NCBI GenBank assembly: GCA_037447295.1
Contig: JBBIGZ010000077.1
Coordinates: forward strand, 1-12,719
Origin: 630D-37 sp037447295
Lineage (GTDB): Bacteria > Chloroflexota > Anaerolineae > Anaerolineales > Villigracilaceae
Reading direction: 5' to 3'
DNA length: 12,719 nt
Numbering within the stretch: position 1 is the first letter of the stretch; every line of letters begins with the position of its first letter. This document shows positions 7,345-12,719 of this stretch, piece by piece. Below the pieces are notes generated by a model, which made no database searches, had not been told where the DNA came from, and saw only the letters and a list, made by a program, of their open reading frames with translations. The position numbers and the translations under genes were made by a program.

Positions 7345-9486
7345 TCAGGCCAACACCAGAAAGTAATAGAGCAAACCGGTGATCAAGATAAAAACCAACA
7401 GCGAGGCCACCATGTACTGCTGCAACCGTCCGCTCTGAATCGGCCGCAGCCCAGACCCTGTGCTCTTAATCACATGAGCCGTACCATCGCCAATGGTCTC
7501 ATTGATGATCGCTTTGTCAATGTAGGTACGCAGCGTCGTCCCGATCACCGCCGCCGAATGGCCAATCGCATGGAGCAGGCCATCAATCAGGCCTTTATCC
7601 AACACCAGGTAGACGACCTTCTCGGCAAACCAGTAGGAAGGACGCACAAACAGGAACTGATAGGCCTCGTCGAAATACCATTTATTCTTGAGCAGGGGAA
7701 TCTGGAACTTATCTTCCGCCGGAGTGCGCACGCCTCGATAGACCCACCAGCCGAGACCCAAGCCTCCAAGCGAGACTAGCAACGAAGTTAGGAGAGGAGT
7801 CCAATTGAACGGTGCTACTTCGGGCACCTCGCTCAGTGTCGATCCGACAAATTCATGGAACCAGTTCGGCAAGAGTCCACCCAGGAGCGGGAAATGCTCT
7901 GGAATGCCCACCCAACCGTACCCGATGGCGAAGATCGAGAGGACGATCAACGGCAAGGTCATCGTCCAGGGTGTTTCCTGAGCATGCTCGGCCGCTTTTG
8001 TTCGCGGTTCGCCCAGGAAGGTGAGGGTGATCTGGCGCATGGTGTAGAAAGCGGTCAAGAACGCGGCTACCGCCAGCGTGACGAACACTCCTAGATGACC
8101 ATGGGCGAAGGCGTCCGCCAGGATTTCGTCCTTGGACCAGAAGCCGGCGGTCAAAACTGGGAAGCCGGCCAGCGCAAAACCGCCGATCAGGAAGGTCCAG
8201 AAAGTGATCGGCATCTTCTTGCGCAGACCGCCCATGTTGAACATGTTCTGCGGATCGATGTGCTCACCGGTATGCAGCACCCCATGCTCCATCCCGTGGA
8301 TCACCGAACCGGAGCCGAGGAAGAGCAAAGCCTTGAAGAAGGCATGAGTGATGAGGTGGAACGCCGCCGCCACGTAGGCTCCGATACCGGCCGCAGCGAT
8401 CATGTACCCCAGCTGCGAAATGGTCGAATAGGCGAGCACACGTTTGATGTCGTTCTGCGCCACAGCAATCGTCGCGGCAAAAAGCGCGGTAAACGCGCCG
8501 ATGAAAGCCACAATGCTCATCGTTCCCGCATCCAGATGGAGCAGCGGGAACATGCGGATCACGGCATAGACACCGGCCGAAACCATGGTCGCCGCATGGA
8601 TCATGGCGCTGACCGGCGTGGGGCCTTCCATCGCATCCGGCAACCAGACGTGTAACGGCCACTGCGCCGACTTACCGACCGTACCGATAAAGAGCAAAAG
8701 CGAAATCAGCCCGGCCGCCGAAAGTCCCAGGATCGGCGTCGGCACGCTGGCCAATGTATGAAGCACTTTCTCGCTAAAAATCACGTCGAAGGAAAGCGAG
8801 CCGGTGGCAGAATACAGGAAGGCGATGCCTAAAAGCATAAACACATCGCCGATGCGGGTGGTCATAAACGCCTTGATCGCCGCATCGCGCGCCGAAGGCT
8901 TGCCATACCAGAAACCGATCAGCAAATACGAACACAACCCCATGATCTCCCAGCCGACAAAGAGCGTCAGCAGATTATCCGAGACCACGAGCAGGTACAT
9001 GCCGAAGGCGAAGAGGCTAATAAAGGCAAAAAAGCGCGAATACATCGGTTCCACGGAAGGCACCTTGTGCTTATGCCCATGCGCATCCGTGACCGTAGCA
9101 CCGTGCGGCGGTAGTCCCTTTACATCGTGATCCCCTTCCGACTGTCCGTAATTGTGATACCCGACGCTGTAAATGAAGATCATCAGGATGGTCCAAGCGA
9201 CGAAGAAAAGCACCGCCGCACTCAGGGGATCGAGATACACCCCGATCTTCAGCCAGGTATCCGCCGTGGGCAACCACGGAACGGATTGGGCAAACGGATG
9301 GCGCCCCAATTCATGGACACCGAGGGCACGCACAAAAACCACCATGCTCCCCAACCAGGAAAGGAAGGCCGCGCCGATCGCCACACTGTGGCTCAAGCCG
9401 CGCGAACGGTTGGTCAAGAGCACGATCAGGAAAAACGCCAAAAGCGGCGGGAGTGGGATCAACCAGAGAATCGTTTCTGTCGTCAT
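7345..9486 (-). CDS. nuoL: NADH-quinone oxidoreductase subunit L, with enlarged lateral-helix region
   Basis: The distal antiporter-like subunit of complex I, 713 residues against roughly 610 in E. coli. Proton-path residues are present: Glu180 (Val-Gly-Trp-Glu), Lys272 (Gly-Thr-Val-Gly-Lys-Ser-Ala), Lys348 (Asp-Ile-Lys-Arg-Val) and Lys452 (Trp-Ser-Lys-Asp-Glu). Two insertions account for much of the extra length. One is a hydrophilic loop at about 110-148 with six histidines (H111, H120, H128, H136, H138, H140). The other lies in the C-terminal amphipathic stretch that runs along the membrane arm: from Phe605 to the last helix at about 691 there are some 86 residues, about 30 more than usual. 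Part of it looks like a weak internal repeat (629-653 and 656-681). The ribosome site is GAGGTGA, and the gene lies 12 bases after nuoK. Confidence 0.97.
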   Translation of the reverse strand: MTTETILWLIPLPPLLAFFLIVLLTNRSRGLSHSVAIGAAFLSWLGSMVVFVRALGVHELGRHPFAQSVPWLPTADTWLKIGVYLDPLSAAVLFFVAWTILMIFIYSVGYHNYGQSEGDHDVKGLPPHGATVTDAHGHKHKVPSVEPMYSRFFAFISLFAFGMYLLVVSDNLLTLFVGWEIMGLCSYLLIGFWYGKPSARDAAIKAFMTTRIGDVFMLLGIAFLYSATGSLSFDVIFSEKVLHTLASVPTPILGLSAAGLISLLLFIGTVGKSAQWPLHVWLPDAMEGPTPVSAMIHAATMVSAGVYAVIRMFPLLHLDAGTMSIVAFIGAFTALFAATIAVAQNDIKRVLAYSTISQLGYMIAAAGIGAYVAAAFHLITHAFFKALLFLGSGSVIHGMEHGVLHTGEHIDPQNMFNMGGLRKKMPITFWTFLIGGFALAGFPVLTAGFWSKDEILADAFAHGHLGVFVTLAVAAFLTAFYTMRQITLTFLGEPRTKAAEHAQETPWTMTLPLIVLSIFAIGYGWVGIPEHFPLLGGLLPNWFHEFVGSTLSEVPEVAPFNWTPLLTSLLVSLGGLGLGWWVYRGVRTPAEDKFQIPLLKNKWYFDEAYQFLFVRPSYWFAEKVVYLVLDKGLIDGLLHAIGHSAAVIGTTLRTYIDKAIINETIGDGTAHVIKSTGSGLRPIQSGRLQQYMVASLLVFILITGLLYYFLVLA

Positions 9487-9498
9487 AGCGCAATCACC

Positions 9499-9807
9499 TC
9501 ACCACTTCAGCAAATCCAGTTCATCGGCCACCGCTGTCTGGCGTCGGCGGTAGACGGAAATCACCAGCGCCAGACCAACGGCCACTTCGGCCGCCGCAAC
9601 CGCTAAAACAATGATGGCAAAGACCTGCCCGGACATCTGGGTCGGTGTCAGGTAGCGCCAAAAGGCCACCAAGTTGATATTCACCGCATTCAACATCAGT
9701 TCGATCGCCAGCAAAATGGCTACCGCGTTGCGGCGCGCCAACACACCGAAAACACCCACACTAAAAAGCGCCGCCGAAAGGAAGAGATACCAGGAAAGCG
9801 GGATCAT
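9499..9807 (-). CDS. nuoK: NADH-quinone oxidoreductase subunit K
   Basis: A small three-helix membrane subunit of complex I, 102 residues, the usual size (E. coli has 100). It lies between the quinone-proximal part and the pumping subunits and lines the fourth proton path. Both conserved membrane glutamates are visible: Glu36 in Ala-Ile-Glu-Leu-Met-Leu-Asn and Glu74 in Ala-Ala-Ala-Glu-Val-Ala-Val-Gly. The start ATG follows an excellent AGGAGGTGAG ribosome site that overlaps the nuoJ stop region, eight bases after that gene. nuoK and nuoJ are therefore almost certainly cotranscribed and probably translationally coupled. Confidence 0.97.
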   Translation of the reverse strand: MIPLSWYLFLSAALFSVGVFGVLARRNAVAILLAIELMLNAVNINLVAFWRYLTPTQMSGQVFAIIVLAVAAAEVAVGLALVISVYRRRQTAVADELDLLKW

Positions 9808-9815
9808 CTCACCTC

Positions 9816-10325
9816 CTATTTCCGCCCATAAGCGACGTAAACCGCTCCAACCAGCGCTGCTACCAGCAGGACCGAAGCCACTTCAAAGGGTAGAGCAAAG
9901 GCCTGGGGGGAAACCAGTGCTTCACCCAAAGCGCGCAGCGCATCTACACCCGCCGGAAGTGCCGCAGCGCTTTCAGGCAAGCCCTGCCAGGCGCGCAGCA
10001 GCCAGGCCAGACCACCGAAGGTCACCAATGCGATGAGCGCACTAACCGGCCAATTCGGGTTGAGTGGAGCTCCTTGTTCACTTGCATCGCGCCGGGTGAG
10101 CATCACAGCAAAAATGAAGAGGATGGCGATCGCGCCAATATACACCATCACCTGCACCACAGCCAGGAACCCCGCATCCAACATAGCGAACAACACCGCT
10201 ACACCGAAGAGCGTCACCACCAGCCAGAGCGCGGCGTGGATCAAGTTGCGTACGGTCACCACTTTCAAGGCCGAAAACAGCATCACCAGCGCCACAAGGA
10301 GGAAGAAAATCTGAGCCAAGGTCAT
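9816..10325 (-). CDS. nuoJ: NADH-quinone oxidoreductase subunit J
   Basis: A five-helix membrane subunit of complex I, 169 residues. The best conserved part of the family is present at about 31-77: Ala-Leu-Trp-Leu at 32-35, then helix 3 with Val-Tyr-Ile-Gly-Ala-Ile-Ala-Ile-Leu-Phe (61-70). There Tyr62 and Gly64 match the region of the pi-bulge that changes during turnover. Residues 80-145 are variable, including a linker rich in Ala and Leu. A last helix lies at about 146-166. The ribosome site GGGAGGA stands six bases before the ATG, and the gene begins 15 bases after nuoH. nuoI, which lies between nuoH and nuoJ in the E. coli order, is absent. Confidence 0.95.
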   Translation of the reverse strand: MTLAQIFFLLVALVMLFSALKVVTVRNLIHAALWLVVTLFGVAVLFAMLDAGFLAVVQVMVYIGAIAILFIFAVMLTRRDASEQGAPLNPNWPVSALIALVTFGGLAWLLRAWQGLPESAAALPAGVDALRALGEALVSPQAFALPFEVASVLLVAALVGAVYVAYGRK

Positions 10326-10340
10326 AAGCGATCCTCCCGA

Positions 10341-11528
10341 TCAATTGCGTTGAACCGCCGCCCCCACCAGGCGCACTCGCTCCTGGTGGGAATAGCGTCG
10401 CAGAATTTCGATGGTCACCCAGGCAATCAACACATTCGCCAGGAACAACGAAAGCACGTATAGAGGATAAGGAGCCTGGCGCATTAGGCTATGCACCAAC
10501 GCCGTCACCATCAAAACCGCCAACGAAAACGGAGTGAGGAACTTCCAGCTGAAGTAGAGCATATGGTCAATGCGAATACGCATCACGGTATAGCGAATCC
10601 ACATGATCACCCAGTAGAAGAACATGCCCTTGATCACCACATTCACCAAGCCGATCAAGGCATACCGATCGCCGAAGGGCAACGGCCATTTCCAGCCACC
10701 GAAGAAGAGAATACCGATCAGCGCGCCGAAGGTAAAGGCATGCAACAGCTCACCTGCATAGAAGAGACCGAATTTCATGCCACTATACTCAATATGGAAG
10801 CCGGCCACAATTTCGGACTCGGCCTCGTTCAAGTCAAAGGGCGCACGCCCGAGCTCGGCCACTGCGCTGATCAGGAACACGAGCATTCCCAGCGGTGAAA
10901 GCACCACAAACCACACCCGTTGTGCTTCCACCACTCCCTTCATCCCCATCGTCCCAGCCAGGACGGTAGGGATGAGCAGTGCCACGACCATCGGGATCTC
11001 GTAGGCGATCATGGCAGCCACCTGACGGAAAGCCCCCAGCAAGGCATACTTGTTGTTCGAGGCCCAGCCCGCCATGATGATCGCAAGAGTCCCTAGCGCT
11101 CCGGCGGCCACCAGGTAAACCAGCGCCACGTTCAAGTCCACGCCCAAGATCGTCGGGGCCAGCGGCACCACCGCCCACAGCAGCAGAACTGAAAGCAACG
11201 AAAGGATCGGCGCCAGGTTATAGAGAAACTTCTCCGCACCCCGCGGCGTAATATCTTCCTTCGTGATCAGCTTCAACACATCTGCAAAGGGCTGGAAAAT
11301 GCCGAAGGGGCCCACGCGATTCGGCCCCAAACGGTCCTGGAAGCGTGCCACCACCTTGCGCTCGATCCAGACCAGGAGAATATCGAAGACCATCAGTGCC
11401 GTGATCAATACCACCACCCCCAGCGCAGCGATCAATACCTGCACCAGGTCCAGGCTCAGGCCCCAGCCCACAAGCAAATTCTCCAGCCAGGAGCCGATGA
11501 AAGCGATCGGATCACTCCATATGCTCAT
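10341..11528 (-). CDS. nuoH: NADH-quinone oxidoreductase subunit H (quinone-proximal)
   Basis: The membrane subunit that joins the membrane arm to the peripheral arm and helps form the quinone chamber. It is 395 residues long, clearly above the 325 of E. coli, with an added C-terminal helix region (about 350-376) and a basic tail. Signature blocks are present: Ile-Glu-Arg-Lys-Val (55-59), Arg-Leu-Gly-Pro-Asn-Arg-Val-Gly-Pro (66-74), Lys-Glu-Asp-Ile (90-93) and Ala-Glu-Leu-Gly-Arg-Ala-Pro-Phe-Asp-Leu-Asn-Glu-Ala-Glu-Ser-Glu (224-239). The last is the acidic stretch thought to carry the conformational or proton signal from the quinone site into the arm. The ribosome site AAGGAGAG precedes the ATG. 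It is preceded by nuoA and a terminator-like hairpin rather than by nuoG. Confidence 0.97.
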   Translation of the reverse strand: MSIWSDPIAFIGSWLENLLVGWGLSLDLVQVLIAALGVVVLITALMVFDILLVWIERKVVARFQDRLGPNRVGPFGIFQPFADVLKLITKEDITPRGAEKFLYNLAPILSLLSVLLLWAVVPLAPTILGVDLNVALVYLVAAGALGTLAIIMAGWASNNKYALLGAFRQVAAMIAYEIPMVVALLIPTVLAGTMGMKGVVEAQRVWFVVLSPLGMLVFLISAVAELGRAPFDLNEAESEIVAGFHIEYSGMKFGLFYAGELLHAFTFGALIGILFFGGWKWPLPFGDRYALIGLVNVVIKGMFFYWVIMWIRYTVMRIRIDHMLYFSWKFLTPFSLAVLMVTALVHSLMRQAPYPLYVLSLFLANVLIAWVTIEILRRYSHQERVRLVGAAVQRN

Positions 11529-11570
11529 AGACTCTCCTTAGTGAACAATCTGTAAGCAGCAAAACGAAAG

Positions 11571-11602
11571 AAAAGGCTGAAAGGAAATTCCCTCAGCCTT
11601 TT
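11571..11602 (-). terminator. Terminator-like hairpin between nuoA and nuoH
   Basis: On the minus strand a perfect 10-base-pair stem, AAAAGGCTGA paired with TCAGCCTTTT, encloses a 12-base loop. The descending arm runs into a T-rich stretch (TTTTCTTTCGTTTT). This has the form of an intrinsic terminator or attenuator in the direction of the operon. In the plus direction the tail is less T-rich (CTTTTCACGTTT). It would reduce, or make conditional, transcription from nuoA into nuoH. I found no clear separate promoter in the 42 bases before nuoH, so read-through is the likely route. Confidence 0.7.
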
Positions 11603-11622
11603 CACGTTTGGAATGTCCATCC

Positions 11623-11979
11623 TCAAACCCATTCAAGCATCCCTTTGCGCCAGACATACACCAATCCTGCGATGAGGATGCCGATAAAGAGAATGCCTTC
11701 AATAACCACAAAAAGTGGGAGCTGCCCTAATGCCAGGGCCCATGGGAAGAGGAATGCCACCTCTACATCGAAAAGCAGGAATACCAGCGCAAAAATGTAA
11801 TACTGCGCCCGAAACTGCACCCAGTTCTCTCCCACCGTCTCCATGCCGCATTCATATTGGCTTTGTTTGATGGGATTAGGTTTCTTTGGCCCCAGCAACC
11901 AGGCGACCAAGATCGCCGAAGCCGGCACAATCGTGCCCACCAGCAGGAAGAACGCCACGATCAGCCACTCTTTCTGCAT
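11623..11979 (-). CDS. nuoA: NADH-quinone oxidoreductase subunit A
   Basis: A three-helix membrane subunit of complex I, 118 residues, close to the usual size. Helices lie at about 6-29, 60-82 and 88-108. The long loop between helices 1 and 2 holds the conserved Ser-Gln-Tyr-Glu-Cys-Gly (40-45). Its cysteine (Cys44) corresponds to the ND3 switch-loop cysteine of mitochondria. Helix 2 carries Leu-Phe-Asp-Val-Glu (69-73) with both acidic residues of the NuoA/J/K region. The start follows GGAG with a five-base spacer. It is the first gene of the minus-strand run. The genes that normally follow (nuoB to nuoG) are replaced by a hairpin and nuoH. Confidence 0.97.
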   Translation of the reverse strand: MQKEWLIVAFFLLVGTIVPASAILVAWLLGPKKPNPIKQSQYECGMETVGENWVQFRAQYYIFALVFLLFDVEVAFLFPWALALGQLPLFVVIEGILFIGILIAGLVYVWRKGMLEWV

Positions 11980-12072
11980 AGCATCTCCAAAATCAAGAGT
12001 TTTCTCAGGTCACCACTACTGCCTGAGGAGACAAATGTGAACAGGCATGCTCCAACAGCCTGACAAATACGG
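11980..12072 (-). promoter_or_regulatory. Structured leader of nuoA with alternative helices
   Basis: The likely transcript leader (about 90 bases) contains four short segments that can pair in turn on the minus strand: 12062-12058 with 12046-12042 (CAGGC/GCCTG), 12047-12042 with 12025-12020 (TGCCTG/CAGGCA), and 12027-12022 with 12009-12004 (CTCAGG/CCTGAG). The middle pairing excludes both others. No U run follows the last helix and the ribosome site (about 11985-11988) is not inside a stem. Any regulatory role is therefore uncertain, and helices of five or six pairs may arise by chance. Confidence 0.3.
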
Positions 12073-12076
12073 CAAG

Positions 12077-12118
12077 ATTGTACCATAATGAACATACAGT
12101 GACTATTAACCTTGTCAA
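12077..12118 (-). promoter_or_regulatory. Overlapping promoter candidates for the nuo operon
   Basis: Two minus-strand arrangements overlap. One has a perfect -35 TTGACA (12118-12113), a 16-base spacer and TATGTT (12096-12091). The other has an extended -10, TGGTACAAT (12085-12077), with TAGTCA (12105-12100) 17 bases upstream. Starts would fall near 12084 and 12070, roughly 90 to 105 bases before the nuoA ATG. Both fit a house-keeping sigma factor; which one is used cannot be decided by eye. Confidence 0.55.
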
Positions 12119-12516
12119 GAAATATCATGATTTTTGTCACGTTTCAAGCAGGAAAAAAGTTCGATAGTGCCCGAAAGGCAGTTGGAGATGAATCGCAAAT
12201 TGCGAATAGCTCGTAAAGAACGAAAGCGCTGTGAAGAGTCTTCTCAACAAATAGGATCGGCGCAAAGCAGCCAATGCCCCTCGTGCAGCAACCAGTTTAG
12301 CCTCATCCAGAATGTGCTCGCCTCGTGACCGTTCAAACGTTGGTAAAGTCAACAGACCAAAAAATTCTTTCCAATTGGATCCGCTTCGCCTAGCGTATCA
12401 AGTCGCTTTAGGGAATAGGAGTGCAAAACCCGGCAGATAAGGCACTCTTCTCTCACCGTGGACGGGCGAGAAGCAATTTTACCAATAAATGAACAGTCAA
12501 CAGAAATGCACTCAAG
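12119..12516. other. Divergent intergenic region without a recognisable gene
   Basis: About 400 bases between the nuo promoter and the plus-strand promoter at the right edge. Short frames exist on both strands (plus 12134-12328, 64 codons; minus 12137-12352, 71 codons starting with TTG). They overlap each other, have no clear ribosome site and match no family I recognise. The only structure I see is a pair of neighbouring hairpins at 12419-12473. No tRNA or other known RNA was recognised. Confidence 0.5.
12419..12473. repeat. Two abutting inverted repeats
   Basis: GAGTGC (12419-12424) pairs with GCACTC (12442-12447). Directly after it, CTTCTC (12447-12452) pairs with GAGAAG (12468-12473), with further possible pairs inside (12454, 12456-12457 with 12464-12466). 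TTTT follows at 12477-12480. On the plus strand this could be a weak terminator or part of a small RNA. The stems are short and the first has a 17-base loop, so the evidence is modest. Confidence 0.3.
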
Positions 12517-12556
12517 TTGACAGGTTTCTTTATTGTGTTTATAATCAATTTATTGG
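12482..12556. repeat. 9-bp inverted repeat flanking the right-edge promoter
   Basis: CCAATAAAT (12482-12490) and ATTTATTGG (12548-12556) are perfect inverted copies on either side of the -35 and -10 boxes, 57 bases apart. The core TTTATTG occurs a third time inside the promoter spacer at 12529-12535, 20 bases from the copy at the start site. The arrangement resembles a set of operators, but the DNA is AT-rich and chance is possible. Confidence 0.5.
12517..12545 (+). promoter_or_regulatory. Consensus sigma-70-type promoter at the right edge
   Basis: The plus strand has TTGACA (12517-12522), exactly 17 bases, then TATAAT (12540-12545): both hexamers perfect at the best spacing. The start site would be near 12552, only about 11 bases before the ATG at 12563. 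Copies of the heptamer TTTATTG stand in the spacer (12529-12535) and over the start site (12549-12555). A reversed copy lies upstream (12483-12489), so a repressor could plausibly bind here. Confidence 0.85.
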
Positions 12557-12562
12557 AGCAAT

Positions 12563-12719
12563 ATGGCTCTACATAGGAGGACAATCTATCCTCGGTATTT
12601 CGTCGTTGGTGGCCCTTTAAATCTTGTTGGGGAGCATCTTTGGTCGGCCATCAACGCGACTTTAGAGCAGCATGCTCTTTGTGAAGCGTGCCGGACGATA
12701 ACGGTCACCCTCTCTGCTT
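12563..12719 (+). CDS. Start of an unidentified reading frame, cut by the window edge
   Basis: An open frame of 52 codons runs from an ATG at 12563 to the edge. It begins Met-Ala-Leu-His-Arg-Arg-Thr-Ile-Tyr-Pro and contains Val-Val-Gly-Gly-Pro-Leu-Asn-Leu-Val-Gly-Glu-His and, further on, Cys-Glu-Ala-Cys. It is supported by the consensus promoter directly upstream and by GGAG four bases before the ATG. The predicted leader is very short, so initiation might be close to leaderless. I do not recognise the family. No signal peptide or membrane helix is evident in the visible part. It is divergent from the nuo operon, so it need not be related to complex I. Confidence 0.4.
   Translation, partial: MALHRRTIYPRYFVVGGPLNLVGEHLWSAINATLEQHALCEACRTITVTLSA

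Noticed and set aside
8095..8655. Plus-strand open frame of 186 codons
   Set aside because: Antisense to nuoL, low-complexity charged product, no promoter or ribosome site. It is a shadow of the conserved gene.
12137..12352. Minus-strand 71-codon frame upstream of nuoA
   Set aside because: It starts at TTG without a clear ribosome site, overlaps an equally unconvincing plus-strand frame, and shows no family resemblance.
1..12719. CRISPR array, insertion sequence or prophage
   Set aside because: No regular spaced repeats, transposase, terminal inverted repeats of an IS, integrase or phage genes were seen.

Overview
The window carries most of the membrane arm of a respiratory complex I (NADH:quinone oxidoreductase, type NDH-1), all on the minus strand. 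Two NuoM paralogues, a long NuoH, an FMN riboswitch and house-keeping-type promoters fit a Gram-negative-like or Chloroflexota-type bacterium. I lean to Chloroflexota, class Anaerolineae, from the gene order and general protein character. This is inference, because no marker gene for taxonomy is present.

Layout, read in the direction of transcription (right to left). At the far right (12563 to the edge) is the start of an unidentified plus-strand reading frame behind a consensus sigma-70-type promoter. About 400 bases without a recognisable gene follow. Next come two overlapping promoter candidates and a structured leader for nuoA. After nuoA lies a terminator-like hairpin, then a tight run: nuoH, nuoJ, nuoK, nuoL, nuoM (copy 1), nuoM (copy 2), nuoN. 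Gaps in this run are 8 to 31 bases and the last pair overlaps by one base. A strong stem-loop sits at the 3' end of nuoN. It is followed by a large, AT-richer gene for a GT-C-type membrane glycosyltransferase, then about 330 bases without a gene. At the left edge an extended -10 promoter drives an FMN riboswitch whose regulated gene lies outside the window.

How the genes work together. NuoA, H, J and K form the part of the membrane arm next to the quinone site. NuoN, NuoM and NuoL are antiporter-like proton-pumping subunits. All seven membrane subunits plus one extra NuoM are here. None of the peripheral-arm subunits (NuoB, C, D, E, F, G, I) is present, so they must be encoded elsewhere if the complex is complete.

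The most interesting signals are two. First, the second NuoM keeps the transmembrane-helix-5 Glu, the helix-8 Lys and the helix-12 Glu, but has Leu where the essential helix-7 Lys should be. Second, NuoL has a C-terminal amphipathic region about 30 residues longer than usual, as expected if the arm holds a fourth antiporter-like subunit. Together these suggest an enlarged '2M' complex I whose extra subunit has an altered proton path.
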